A stretch of DNA of 64,000 nucleotides from Thermalbibacter longus (GTDB lineage Bacteria; Chloroflexota; Chloroflexia; Thermomicrobiales; Thermomicrobiaceae): assembly GCF_023806485.1 (NCBI RefSeq), contig NZ_JAMSLR010000003.1, positions 341,889-405,888 on the forward strand. The letters run 5' to 3'. Both the position numbers and the translations under genes were made by a program. Positions within the stretch are counted from its first letter, which is position 1. Every line of letters starts with the position of its first letter. Of the stretch, positions 7,102-16,068 are shown piece by piece. Below the pieces are notes generated by a model. The model searched no databases. It had not been told where the DNA came from and saw only the letters and a program-made list of their open reading frames with translations.

Positions 7102-9693
7102 GTGGATCGGCGGCGATACGGACGCAACGGGCGCAACGGGGCTTTTGGCGGGGGCAATGGCTATCCGCCGCGTTCTCGCCGCGCCGCCCGTGTGCGACGG
7201 GTTCCGCCCTGGCTCCTCCGGACGCGGTCTCGCAGAAAGCGCAACTCCGGACGGGATGTGCTGACCCGGGTATTCGCTGGCGCGTTGCTGCTGGTGACCT
7301 TGCTCGTCGTCGGTACCGCCGGGGCGGCCGGCGCGACTGGCCTCTTCGCCTGGTCGTACCTGATGGGTGATCTCCCCTCACCCGATCAGATCGAAGCTCC
7401 CCAGTTCCAGACCACGAAGATCTACGACCGCAACTGGCGGCTGCTCAGCGAGGTGACTGACCCGTATACCGGCTGGCGCTGGGCGATCAGCTATCAAGAG
7501 ATCATGGACCACATCGAGCAACAGCAGGATGACCCGGACAAGCCTCACCGGGCCTGGATCATCGATGCGACCATCGCTGCCGAAGACGAGAGCTTCTGGG
7601 TCAACCCCGGTGTCGAGCCGCGAGCGATCATCCGCAGCTTCATTACGAACCTCAGTGGCGAGAATATTTCCGGGGCCTCGACGATTACCCAGCAGGTCGT
7701 GCGCTTGCTCTACCCGGAGAAGATCGGTACCGAGCGCACGTACTCCCGGAAGCTGCGCGAGGCCGTCATGGCGATTCGCTTCACTCGCCACTACACCAAA
7801 GAGCAAATACTCGAGATGTACTTGAACAATGTCTATTACGGCAACCGCTCCTACGGTATCGATGCGGCTAGCCAGTCGTACTTCAACAAGTTCGCCTGGG
7901 AACTGAGCCTGGCCGAGGCGGCTATGCTCGCCGGCTTACCCCAAGCGCCGAGCATCTACGACCCCACGCAGAACTACGAGCTGGCGAAGGCGCGCCAGCG
8001 CTACGTGCTGGAGCGGATGGTCGAGCTGGGCATGATCACGCGGCAGGAGGCAGACGCTGCCTATCAGGAGCCGCTCTTCCCCCAGACGCGCCAGGATCGA
8101 ACCACGCTCGCCCCGCACTTCGTCAACTTCGTCAAGGAGTATCTGGAACAGCGCTACGGCGCGAACGCGGTCAACCGGGGAGGGTTGCTCGTCCGGACGA
8201 CGCTCGACCTCTCGGTGCAGGAGACGGCCCAGCAGATCGTCAGCGACTGGGTCTCCCGGTTGTCCGGTTCTCGCGTCAACAACGGCGCGCTGGTGGCGAT
8301 GCTGCCCTGGAGCGGCGAGATCATCGCCATGGTGGGGAGCGCTGACTTCTACAACGAGGCGATCGACGGGCAGGTCAACGTGACCGATACTCCGCAGCAG
8401 CCGGGCAGCGCGATCAAGCCGATCACCTATCTCGCCGCCTTCGAGTCGCTCGGCTGGCATCCGGGGACGGTCATCTTCGACTATGCCAAGACCTGGCGCC
8501 TCCCGAACTGCAAGCCGTATTCGCCTCGGAACGCCACCGGCCAGCACTACGGCGCCATCACGGTTCGCGAGGCGCTGGGCAACTCGCTCAACATCCCGGC
8601 GATCCAGGCGCTCGAGGCCGTCGGTATCCCGGCGATGCTCGACATGGCCCAGCGGTTGGGAATCAAGACGTCGTTCTGGCAAGATCCGAATCCGTGCGAC
8701 CTGTCGATCACGGTCGGCGGGCGCGAGGTGAAGCCTATCGAGCTGACGAATGCCTTCGCGACCATCGCCAACAACGGCCGCTATGTTCCGTACAACCCGA
8801 TCCTGGAGATCATCGCGCCTGGTAACCAGGTGATCTACCGGCTCGATCGCGCCAACGTCCTCAACCAGGCGGAACAGGTCGTCCGGGCCGAGTATGCCTA
8901 CCAGATCACCCATATCCTCTCCGATAACCGCGCGCGCTCGATGATCTTCGGAAGCAATAACCCGTTGATCCTGCCGGAGCTGGATAACCGGCCGGTAGCG
9001 GCTAAGACGGGTACGTCCGAGGACGCGCGCGATCTCTGGACAGTCGGGTACACGACCGACCTCGTCGTCGGGGTATGGGTAGGCAATACCGACAACAGCC
9101 CCACCCGAGGGCTGGACGGGGTGAGCAGCGCTGCCCTCATCTGGCATGACTTCATGGTCCGAGTCCACCAGGATCCGGCGCTCGCTCAGACCTTGCTGGG
9201 GCCAGATGGCCAGCCGATCCCGCCGGACTTCCCGCGTCCGCCAGGGATCATCGAGGCCCCCGTCTGTGCCGCGACTGGCAAGCGACCGATCCCCGGCGCT
9301 CGCACCGTGACCGAGATCCTGGTGCGCGACGGTGGGCCGAGCCTGCGCTGCGACCAGGTGAACGAGTGGGAGCTGCGCGAGCTGCGCGCCGCGCTCGCGA
9401 CCCCCAAAGGGATGACGGCGAGAGGTCGCGCGAACTTGAACGCATACGCGGCGATGGTGGGCCGGAGTCCCGTCATCGACGTCGAGCGGCAGCAGCCGCT
9501 CCCGACGCCGCAGATCGGCGCTCCGCCCGAGACTCCGACACCGACGCCCCAGGCCGGCACGCCGGCACCTGAAGAGGATCCATTCACCATCCCGGTGCTC
9601 ACGCCGGTTCCGCAGCCTCCGGAACAGGCCGGGCCCGACGGCGGGGGGAACGGGAACGAACCGGCTCCTACGCCGGACCTGCCAGGCCAGTGA
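7102..9693 (+). CDS. Class A penicillin-binding protein (PBP1A-like)
   Basis: This is a bifunctional peptidoglycan synthase of 863 residues. After a basic cytoplasmic tail and one membrane helix (near residue 60) comes a GT51 glycosyltransferase domain with AAEDESFW (catalytic Glu about 161) and STITQQVVR. The transpeptidase domain follows with SAIK (nucleophile Ser about 436), SLN, and KTGTSED (about 635). The C-terminus is a Pro/Thr-rich low-complexity tail (PTPTPQ). The start chosen is GTG 7102, with GAGGGA nine bases upstream; an in-frame TTG at 7042 would add a non-conserved segment lying in the regulatory repeat. Confidence 0.93.
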   Translation: MDRRRYGRNGRNGAFGGGNGYPPRSRRAARVRRVPPWLLRTRSRRKRNSGRDVLTRVFAGALLLVTLLVVGTAGAAGATGLFAWSYLMGDLPSPDQIEAPQFQTTKIYDRNWRLLSEVTDPYTGWRWAISYQEIMDHIEQQQDDPDKPHRAWIIDATIAAEDESFWVNPGVEPRAIIRSFITNLSGENISGASTITQQVVRLLYPEKIGTERTYSRKLREAVMAIRFTRHYTKEQILEMYLNNVYYGNRSYGIDAASQSYFNKFAWELSLAEAAMLAGLPQAPSIYDPTQNYELAKARQRYVLERMVELGMITRQEADAAYQEPLFPQTRQDRTTLAPHFVNFVKEYLEQRYGANAVNRGGLLVRTTLDLSVQETAQQIVSDWVSRLSGSRVNNGALVAMLPWSGEIIAMVGSADFYNEAIDGQVNVTDTPQQPGSAIKPITYLAAFESLGWHPGTVIFDYAKTWRLPNCKPYSPRNATGQHYGAITVREALGNSLNIPAIQALEAVGIPAMLDMAQRLGIKTSFWQDPNPCDLSITVGGREVKPIELTNAFATIANNGRYVPYNPILEIIAPGNQVIYRLDRANVLNQAEQVVRAEYAYQITHILSDNRARSMIFGSNNPLILPELDNRPVAAKTGTSEDARDLWTVGYTTDLVVGVWVGNTDNSPTRGLDGVSSAALIWHDFMVRVHQDPALAQTLLGPDGQPIPPDFPRPPGIIEAPVCAATGKRPIPGARTVTEILVRDGGPSLRCDQVNEWELRELRAALATPKGMTARGRANLNAYAAMVGRSPVIDVERQQPLPTPQIGAPPETPTPTPQAGTPAPEEDPFTIPVLTPVPQPPEQAGPDGGGNGNEPAPTPDLPGQ

Positions 9694-9895
9694 ACGCCAG
9701 CAGTCGCCGGGGTTCTCCAGCTACGTCCACTGGTTGGTAAAAATGGGCGGCGGTATCTCTTGCCTTCCTGGCTGGTCCGCCCCACACTCCCGGTGACGCG
9801 AACCATCGCCCGATGCCTGAACAGAAAGGAGTTTCAGGTGGCCTCTCGTGCGTCGTGACCGCTCTTGCCTGGTATCGAGCCGAGGAGGCATGGTC

Positions 9896-10750
9896 ATGTC
9901 ACAGCAGCCTGGTGACTACGCCACGAAAAGCGCGCTGGTCGACACTGCGTGGGTCGCACAGCATCTCGATGATCCCCGCGTCCGGCTCGTCGAGGTCGAT
10001 GTCGACACGAGCGCCTACGATAGCGGTCACATCCCGGGCGCGGTCGGCTGGAACTGGCAGACCCAGCTCAGCGACACGATCCGCCGCGATATTCCCGCAA
10101 AGGCCGAGCTCGAGAAGCTCCTCAGCGAGTCCGGAATTTCCCCCGAGACGACGGTTGTGCTCTACGGCGACAACAATAACTGGTTCGCGGCCTGGGCCTT
10201 CTGGCACCTCACGATGTTCGGCCACCGTGACGTCAGAATCATGGACGGCGGGCGCAAGAAGTGGGAGGCGGAAGGCCGTCCGATGACGACGGACGCTCCC
10301 CAACACCGGGCTACGCAGTATCAGGCGAAGGACCCGGACTACTCGATCCGGGCTTTCCGCGACCAGGTCCTCAGCAGCGTCGGCGTGCCCGGCCGGGCGT
10401 TCGTAGACGTGCGCTCGCCCCGGGAGTACAGTGGCGAGCTGCTGGCACCGGAGAACCTGCCCCAGGAGGGCGCCCAGCGCGGCGGCCATATCCCGGGGGC
10501 GGTCAACATCCCCTGGAGCCAGGCCGTGCGCGAGGACGGCACCTTCAAGCCTGCCCAGGAGCTCAGGGAGCTGTACGGCAGCAAGGGGATCACGCCAGAC
10601 AAAGAGATCATCGCCTACTGCCGCATCGGTGAGCGGAGCTCACACACCTGGTTCGTGCTCAAGCACCTGCTCGGCTATCCCAATGTGCGGAACTACGACG
10701 GCTCCTGGACCGAATACGGCTCAATGGTCGGCGTGCCGATCGAGCGGTGA
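9896..10750 (+). CDS. Thiosulfate/3-mercaptopyruvate sulfurtransferase
   Basis: This 284-residue protein has two rhodanese domains. The first contains YDSGHIPGAV and an inactive site (YGDNNNW, no cysteine). The second contains GGHIPGAVNI and the active-site loop CRIGERSSH with the sulfur-carrying cysteine at about 242; that loop fits the thiosulfate sulfurtransferase type better than the CGSGVTA type. It moves sulfane sulfur from thiosulfate to a thiophilic acceptor. AGGAGG (9883-9888) lies seven bases before ATG 9896; another ATG at 9890 is too close to it. It is monocistronic, between the PBP gene and the complex I operon. Confidence 0.92.
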   Translation: MSQQPGDYATKSALVDTAWVAQHLDDPRVRLVEVDVDTSAYDSGHIPGAVGWNWQTQLSDTIRRDIPAKAELEKLLSESGISPETTVVLYGDNNNWFAAWAFWHLTMFGHRDVRIMDGGRKKWEAEGRPMTTDAPQHRATQYQAKDPDYSIRAFRDQVLSSVGVPGRAFVDVRSPREYSGELLAPENLPQEGAQRGGHIPGAVNIPWSQAVREDGTFKPAQELRELYGSKGITPDKEIIAYCRIGERSSHTWFVLKHLLGYPNVRNYDGSWTEYGSMVGVPIER

Positions 10751-10821
10751 GCGGCGAGCCCGCGTCTGTCCCGCGTCGATACACCTGCGGACCCGCTCGC
10801 AGGCACCCTGACCAAGAGTGC

Positions 10822-10892
10822 TCCCCTCGTCCCCGACCCGTCCGGCCGGTACCGTGTCCCAGGTACGGCGGGGCGAGGTGGGGACGAGGGGA
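10822..10892. terminator. Long hairpin between sulfurtransferase gene and nuo operon
   Basis: TCCCCTCGTCCCC (10822-10834) is perfectly complementary to GGGGACGAGGGGA (10880-10892), a 13-bp stem closing a 45-nt loop with further weak pairing (GTACC/GGTAC). There is no U-tract, so a factor-independent terminator is only one reading. It separates the sulfurtransferase gene from the nuo promoter. Confidence 0.5.
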
Positions 10893-10929
10893 TGAACGCG
10901 CTCCTCTCCAGGCAGCCTGAGATCCGAGA

Positions 10930-10947
10930 TTGTGCTATAGTACACAA
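10930..10947 (+). promoter_or_regulatory. Extended -10 promoter of the nuo operon within an inverted repeat
   Basis: TGCTATAGT (10933-10941) is an extended -10 element about 40 bases before nuoA, with no clear -35. It is centred in the inverted repeat TTGTG-N8-CACAA (10930-10934 and 10943-10947), which could be a repressor or redox-regulator site. Confidence 0.5.
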
Positions 10948-10982
10948 ACGGGGCAAGGACCTGCCTGGGGTGAGGTGACCAG

Positions 10983-11342
10983 GTGTCGCTCGCAAGCTAT
11001 GCCGTCATCGGCCTGCTGCTGATCACGGCCACCATTATGGGCACGACGCTGCTGCTCGTCGGGCGTTTCGTGCGGCCCAGCCGGCCGACGCCCGCGAAGC
11101 TGCAACCGTACGAGAGCGGCGTGCCGGACGTGAACCCGCCACGGGCGCGCTTTACGCCGCGCTTCTACCTGGTGGCCTTGCTGTTCGTCATCTTCGATGT
11201 CGAAGCGATCTTTCTCTACCCCTGGGCAGTGGCGTTCGACGCACTGGCACTCTATGGCTACGTCCAGGCGGCGCTCTTCGTAGGGCTGCTCCTGGTCGGG
11301 CTCCTGTACGAGTGGAAGAAGGGAGCCCTCGAATGGGTGTAG
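10983..11342 (+). CDS. nuoA: NADH-quinone oxidoreductase subunit A
   Basis: This 119-residue protein has three transmembrane helices. The conserved core [20 protein letters not shown] and the acidic helix [17 protein letters not shown] identify NuoA/ND3, whose loop near the quinone site moves during coupling. The start is GTG 10983. It is the first gene of a ten-gene complex I operon and overlaps nuoB by 10 bp. Confidence 0.96.
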   Translation: MSLASYAVIGLLLITATIMGTTLLLVGRFVRPSRPTPAKLQPYESGVPDVNPPRARFTPRFYLVALLFVIFDVEAIFLYPWAVAFDALALYGYVQAALFVGLLLVGLLYEWKKGALEWV

Positions 11343-11893
11343 CGGTTGAGGAACAGGTTCAGCGGAATATCTTCACGACCAGCGTCGACTGGGTGTTCAA
11401 CTGGGCACGGCGTTCGAGTCTCTGGTGGCTACAGTTCGGACTGGCCTGCTGCGCTATCGAGATGATCAGCGCTGCGATGCCCCGGTTCGACCTCGCCGAG
11501 CGCTTCGGCATGCTCTACCGGGCCTCGCCGCGCCAGGCAGATCTGATGATCGTCGCCGGCACGGTGACCAAGAAGATGGCTCCGGTCGTGCGACAGCTCT
11601 ACGACCAGATGGCTGACCCCAAGTGGGTGATCAGCATGGGGAGCTGCGCCAACGTCGGCGGGCCGTTCGACACCTATGCGGTGGTGCAGGGCGTGGATCA
11701 GGTGATCCCGGTCGATGTCTACGTGCCGGGTTGCCCGCCACTGCCCGAGGCGCTCTACTACGGCGTGCTCGAGTTGCAGAACCGGGTCATCCGCTACGAC
11801 TCGATCAAGAAAAAGCAGGGCAAGGAGGCGGCCGAGGCCGATCGCCAGGCTCAGCGCGAGGCCGCGCGGGCAGCGCTCGGTCCGCGGCGCTAG
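11333..11893 (+). CDS. nuoB: NADH-quinone oxidoreductase subunit B
   Basis: This 186-residue subunit carries cluster N2, the last iron-sulfur centre before quinone. The ligands are visible: CC at 39-40 (LACCAIEM), C105 (MGSCANVGG) and C134 (VPGCPP), with the same 66- and 29-residue spacings as the E. coli protein. The chosen ATG at 11333 follows GGGAG and overlaps the end of nuoA; an in-frame start at 11312 is inside nuoA. The C-terminus is a charged Arg/Ala-rich tail. Confidence 0.96.
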   Translation: MGVAVEEQVQRNIFTTSVDWVFNWARRSSLWWLQFGLACCAIEMISAAMPRFDLAERFGMLYRASPRQADLMIVAGTVTKKMAPVVRQLYDQMADPKWVISMGSCANVGGPFDTYAVVQGVDQVIPVDVYVPGCPPLPEALYYGVLELQNRVIRYDSIKKKQGKEAAEADRQAQREAARAALGPRR

Positions 11894-11910
11894 GGCGAGG
11901 GTGCGAGACG

Positions 11911-12531
11911 ATGAGCGACGAGCGCCAGCAGGCACCGGTCCCGGCCGTCCAGCCACGCCAGCCGTGGCAGACCGGCTACTGGGGGCCGACGAATCCCGAA
12001 GAGCACCCGGCCGTCATCGCCGTGCGCGCGCGTTTCCCGGAGGCGTTCGAGGAGGCGGTCAACTTCCGCGACGAGATGACGATCCGGGTCAAGCGCGAGG
12101 CGCTGCGCGAGGTGGTGGAGTTCCTGCGCGACCATCCGGAGCTGCGCTACAACCACCTCACCGATCTCACCGCGGTCGACATGCTCAACCTGCGCGACGA
12201 GCCGCGCTTCGACGTCGTGGTCCAGCTCTACTCCATCCCCCGCCGCCAGCGGCTGCGCGTCAAGTGCGGCGTGAACGACGGGGAGACCGTGCCCTCGCTG
12301 GTGCCGCTCTTTGCCGGGGCCAACTGGCTGGAGCGCGAGTGCTACGACATGTTCGGCATCGTCTTCGAGGGGCATCCAGACCTCAGACGCATTTTGCTGC
12401 CCGATGACTGGGACGAGGGACACCCGCTGCGCAAGGATTACCCGCTCCGCGGTTACCGTGACTACGTGCAGCCGGGATTCGAGCGTCCGGCGCCGCGGGT
12501 GCGTGGCTCACTGCCGAGGCCGAGGCCATGA
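11911..12531 (+). CDS. nuoC: NADH-quinone oxidoreductase subunit C
   Basis: This 206-residue protein is the 30 kDa subunit of the complex I connecting module. The signature [20 protein letters not shown] and the downstream [19 protein letters not shown] are both present. It is separate from nuoD, not fused as in E. coli, and its stop codon overlaps the nuoD start by 4 bp (ATGA at 12528). The ATG at 11911 lies 17 bp after nuoB. Confidence 0.95.
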   Translation: MSDERQQAPVPAVQPRQPWQTGYWGPTNPEEHPAVIAVRARFPEAFEEAVNFRDEMTIRVKREALREVVEFLRDHPELRYNHLTDLTAVDMLNLRDEPRFDVVVQLYSIPRRQRLRVKCGVNDGETVPSLVPLFAGANWLERECYDMFGIVFEGHPDLRRILLPDDWDEGHPLRKDYPLRGYRDYVQPGFERPAPRVRGSLPRPRP

Positions 12532-13757
12532 TCGATTTCACGCAGGCGACACCGGTTCTCCTGAGCGAAGAGCGGCAGATCACCGAGACTCGCCGCGAGC
12601 TGGTCCTCAACATGGGCCCCCAGCATCCCAGCACGCATGGCGTGCTGCGTGTCCGTCTCACCCTGGAGGGCGAGACGGTCATCGCGTGCGACCCGGTGAT
12701 CGGCTATCTCCATCGCGGCGTGGAGAAGCTGGGCGAATCGCACCGCTACGCGCAGATCGTCCCCTGGACCGACCGGACCGATTACGTTGCTGCCCCGTCC
12801 AACAATCTCGGCTATGTGCTGGCGGTGGAGAAGCTGTGCGGCATCGAGGCGCCGGAGCGCGCGCAGTACTGGCGCATGATCATGGCCGAGCTGGCGCGGA
12901 TCGCCTCGCACCTGGTATGGCTGGGCACCCACGCGCTGGATATCGGCGCGCTCTCGGTCTCGCTCTACACGTTCCGAGACCGCGAGCTGATCCTCGACAT
13001 CTTCGAGAAGTTCTGCGGCGCCCGGCTCACCACCAACATGATGGAGATCGGCGGCTTCTCCCGCGAGATCCCGCCCGAGCTCCCCGGGATGGTGCGCGAT
13101 TTCTGCCGATACTTCCCGAAGGCGATCCGAGAGTACGAGGATCTGCTGACGGAGAATCCGATCTGGCTGGCCCGGACGAAGGGCGTGGGAATCGTCGAGC
13201 CGGAGGTCGCAATCAACTACAGCCTGACCGGTGCTTGCCTGCGCGGCTCCGGGGTGAACTACGACGTGCGCAAGGCGATGCCGTACCTCCTCTACGATCG
13301 GATCGACTTCGAGGTGCCACTCGGTACTCACGGCGACGTCTACGACCGCTACCTTGTGCGTGTCGAGGAGATGCGACAGTCCGTCCGCATCATCGAGCAG
13401 TGCCTCGACCAGGTGCCGGCAGACGGGCCGCTGATGGCCTACGAGTCGAACTATGTCATCCCGCCGCACGAGACGGTGATGACGACGGCCGAGGACATGC
13501 AGCGCCACTTCATCTGGGTCATCAAGGGGTTCTCGCCACCGAAGGGCGAGGTCTATCACGCCGTCGAGCATTCGAAGGGAGAACTCGGCTACTACATCGT
13601 GAGCGATGGGTCGCCGATACCCTACCGGATGCGGATCCGATCCCCAGACTTCGTGAACCTGCAATCGCTGCCCTACATGGCGCAGGGCGCGATGCTGGCG
13701 GACGTGGTCGCCTTGATCGGGACGATCGATATCGTGCTCGGCTCGGTCGACCGCTAG
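12528..13757 (+). CDS. nuoD: NADH-quinone oxidoreductase subunit D
   Basis: This 409-residue 49 kDa subunit resembles [NiFe] hydrogenase large subunits and forms the quinone pocket with NuoB. Recognisable segments are [13 protein letters not shown] (residues about 25-37), the quinone-site loop, [12 protein letters not shown], and the C-terminal [13 protein letters not shown]. The hydrogenase metal-ligand cysteines are absent, as expected. A 108-bp spacer separates it from nuoH. Confidence 0.96.
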   Translation: MIDFTQATPVLLSEERQITETRRELVLNMGPQHPSTHGVLRVRLTLEGETVIACDPVIGYLHRGVEKLGESHRYAQIVPWTDRTDYVAAPSNNLGYVLAVEKLCGIEAPERAQYWRMIMAELARIASHLVWLGTHALDIGALSVSLYTFRDRELILDIFEKFCGARLTTNMMEIGGFSREIPPELPGMVRDFCRYFPKAIREYEDLLTENPIWLARTKGVGIVEPEVAINYSLTGACLRGSGVNYDVRKAMPYLLYDRIDFEVPLGTHGDVYDRYLVRVEEMRQSVRIIEQCLDQVPADGPLMAYESNYVIPPHETVMTTAEDMQRHFIWVIKGFSPPKGEVYHAVEHSKGELGYYIVSDGSPIPYRMRIRSPDFVNLQSLPYMAQGAMLADVVALIGTIDIVLGSVDR

Positions 13758-13865
13758 GAGCGCGATGGGTACGCCGTCGTCGCCGTCCAGATCCGGAGAA
13801 CGGGTCACGCGAGACGAGGGCGACGAGCGGCTGTGCGGCACGAACGGGAGTGATCGCCGGAACCG

Positions 13866-14891
13866 ATGGACTGGGAAGCGCTGATCGTAAGCTACCTGCT
13901 CGGCTTCGTCCTGCTCAACATCCTGCTCGTGCTGATGGCCTACATGACCTGGTTCGAACGCCGGCTCGTGGCGTTCTTCCAGGATCGGATCGGGCCGAAC
14001 CGTACTGGGCCGTTCGGCCTGCTCCAACCGATCGCCGACGGTGTCAAATTGATCAGCAAAGAGGATATTGTCCCAGCGAACGCCGACCGGCTCATCTTCC
14101 TGGTTGCGCCGCTGCTCTCCTTCGTGCTGGCGCCGCTCGGCGCGCTCGTCGTCCCGTTCGGGGACTCGATCACGCTGTTCGGTCGCCAGATCAACCTCTA
14201 CGTTATCGACATCAACGTGGCAACACTCTACTTCTTGGCGGTCGGCTCGATGGGCGTCTACGGCATCATCCTCGGGGGCTACGCTTCGGGGAACCGCTAC
14301 TCGCTCCTGGGCGCGCTCCGCTCTACTGCCCAGGTGATCAGCTACGAGCTGGTACTCGGGCTCTCGCTGGTCGGCATCTTCATCCTGACCGGCTCGCTGA
14401 GCCTGGTCGAGATCCTGCGCGCGCAGCAGCGAACGCTGATCCTCGGCGGGCTGGAGCTGCCCAACTGGTTCATCCTGAGCCAGCCGCTGGCGTTCGTCCT
14501 GTTCCTGATCGCCGCCGTGGCCGAGACCAACCGCGCGCCGTTCGACCTTCCAGAGGCCGAGACTGAGCTGATCGCCGGCTATTTCACCGAGTACTCCGGC
14601 TTCCGGTTCTCGTTCTACTTCCTGGCTGAGTACATCAACATGATCGTGGTCTCGCTGATCGCTGCCACGCTCTTCCTCGGCGGGATCGACGGGCCGTTCA
14701 TCGACGGTATCTGGTGGCTGGTGGCGAAAGCGTTCATCTTCCTGTTCTTCTATGTGTGGCTCCGCGCCACGCTGCCGCGTTTCCGCTACGACCAGCTCAT
14801 GGGCTTGGCCTGGAAAGTGCTGCTCCCGCTGGCGCTGATCAATATCGGCGTCACCGGACTGGTGCGGCTCTGGGGGATCGGGGCGCTGTGA
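13866..14891 (+). CDS. nuoH: NADH-quinone oxidoreductase subunit H
   Basis: This 341-residue subunit has about eight transmembrane helices and links the quinone pocket to the proton channels. Conserved stretches are ERRLVAFFQDRIGPNRTGPF, QPIADGVKL, ETNRAPFDLPEAE and the amphipathic EYSGFRF loop. The gene that usually follows, nuoI, is missing: nuoJ begins only 61 bp downstream. Confidence 0.96.
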   Translation: MDWEALIVSYLLGFVLLNILLVLMAYMTWFERRLVAFFQDRIGPNRTGPFGLLQPIADGVKLISKEDIVPANADRLIFLVAPLLSFVLAPLGALVVPFGDSITLFGRQINLYVIDINVATLYFLAVGSMGVYGIILGGYASGNRYSLLGALRSTAQVISYELVLGLSLVGIFILTGSLSLVEILRAQQRTLILGGLELPNWFILSQPLAFVLFLIAAVAETNRAPFDLPEAETELIAGYFTEYSGFRFSFYFLAEYINMIVVSLIAATLFLGGIDGPFIDGIWWLVAKAFIFLFFYVWLRATLPRFRYDQLMGLAWKVLLPLALINIGVTGLVRLWGIGAL

Positions 14892-14952
14892 GCCGGGCGA
14901 TGACCGTGTTTTCGTCGCCGGCGGAGCTGGGTTGGGAGGCTGAGACCGACTG

Positions 14953-15675
14953 ATGGCGATCGAAGTCCTGATCTTCTATCTGCTGGCGGGGGTCGCGATC
15001 GCTGCCGCGGCCGGGGTGGTGCTGGCACGCAACCCGGTACACAGCGCGGTGTCGCTGGTTCTGTCCTTCATCAACGTGGCGGCCATCTACGTGGTGCTGC
15101 GGGCCGAGTTTCTTGCCGTGGCCCAGATCATCGTGTACACCGGCGCGATCATCGTGCTGGTGCTCTTCGTGCTCATGCTGGTACAGCAGCAAGACCTGCC
15201 CGAGTTTCACGGCGGCCGTCCGCTACGGCGGGCGGTCGGCTTTCTACTGGGGCTGGCCCTGCTGGCCGAGGTGGCAGCGGCTATCCTGACGCGCTCGCTC
15301 CGCGGGGCACCCGGCTCCTGGACACCGGAGGCCGTGGCTGCAGTCGGCGGGAATATCCAGGCCATCGGTCGCGAACTCTACTCCGCCTACATGCTGCCGA
15401 TCCAGGCGACGGCGCTGCTGCTGCTGGCCGCGACGATCGGCGCGCTGTTCCTGGCCCGGCCGGAGCTGGTCGAGGAGCGGCTGGCAGTGGCACGGCGGCT
15501 GTTCACGATCTCGCTCGCTCACCCGCGCGGGGTCGATACGCTGCAGCCGGTGGCCGAGCTGCCCGCGCCGCAGGATGGCCAGCTCAAACCAGCCGGGGGC
15601 GACCGGTCATTGGTGATGGCGCGTACTGCCGAAGAGTTCACTGAGCAGCCGGCCTGGGGGGAGAGTCGACGATGA
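14953..15675 (+). CDS. nuoJ: NADH-quinone oxidoreductase subunit J
   Basis: This membrane subunit has five predicted helices in the first 170 residues. The family segment NPVHSAVSLVLSFINVAAIY is near residue 27, followed by AEFLAVAQIIVYTGAIIVLV. At 240 residues it is longer than most NuoJ proteins because of a hydrophilic C-terminal tail of about 60 residues (from HPRGVDTLQPVAEL). The stop overlaps the nuoK start by 4 bp (ATGA). Confidence 0.94.
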   Translation: MAIEVLIFYLLAGVAIAAAAGVVLARNPVHSAVSLVLSFINVAAIYVVLRAEFLAVAQIIVYTGAIIVLVLFVLMLVQQQDLPEFHGGRPLRRAVGFLLGLALLAEVAAAILTRSLRGAPGSWTPEAVAAVGGNIQAIGRELYSAYMLPIQATALLLLAATIGALFLARPELVEERLAVARRLFTISLAHPRGVDTLQPVAELPAPQDGQLKPAGGDRSLVMARTAEEFTEQPAWGESRR

Positions 15676-15980
15676 GCGAGCTCACGACGGCGCACTTCCT
15701 GTTTCTGAGCGCGGCGCTCTTCATCATCGGAATGGTGGGCGTGCTTACCCGGCGCAACGTGCTGATCATCTTCATGTGCGTTGAATTGATGCTCAACGCG
15801 GTGAACGTCACCTTTATCGGCTTCGCCTGGGAGCAGAACGCGCTGACCGGGCAGATCTTCGCGCTCTTCGTCATCGCAGTCGCCGCCGCCGAGGCGGTGA
15901 TCGGCCTGGGGATCGTGATGGCACTCAGTCGACGGCTGGATACGGTAGACATCGACGAGGTGCGCCAGCTCCGCGAGTAA
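15672..15980 (+). CDS. nuoK: NADH-quinone oxidoreductase subunit K
   Basis: This 102-residue three-helix subunit has the conserved membrane glutamates of NuoK/ND4L in IIFMCVELMLNAVNVTF and AVAAAEAVIGLGIVMAL. These acidic residues lie in the proton path between NuoH and the antiporter-like subunits. It is translationally coupled to nuoJ, and 88 bp separate it from nuoL. Confidence 0.95.
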   Translation: MSELTTAHFLFLSAALFIIGMVGVLTRRNVLIIFMCVELMLNAVNVTFIGFAWEQNALTGQIFALFVIAVAAAEAVIGLGIVMALSRRLDTVDIDEVRQLRE

Positions 15981-16068
15981 CGGCTGTCCTCCACCGCGTG
16001 GGGATCTCCGGTAGCTGAGCCGGCAGGCGACAGGCAACGCGGGCGGGGAGGTACGGGAGAGCAGAGGC

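Noticed and set aside
9838..9858. Six-codon leader peptide (GTG GCC TCT CGT GCG TCG TGA) before the sulfurtransferase gene
   Set aside because: It has AAAGGAG upstream, but no cysteine or rare codons that would support attenuation, and the frame is too short to judge.
13765..13884. A 39-codon frame between nuoD and nuoH
   Set aside because: It starts just after the nuoD stop with a possible ribosome binding site, but composition is polar and non-conserved-looking, it runs into nuoH, and no complex I subunit resembles it.
12311..14566. A 751-codon plus-strand frame
   Set aside because: It overlaps nuoC, nuoD and nuoH in another frame; those three have unambiguous family signatures.
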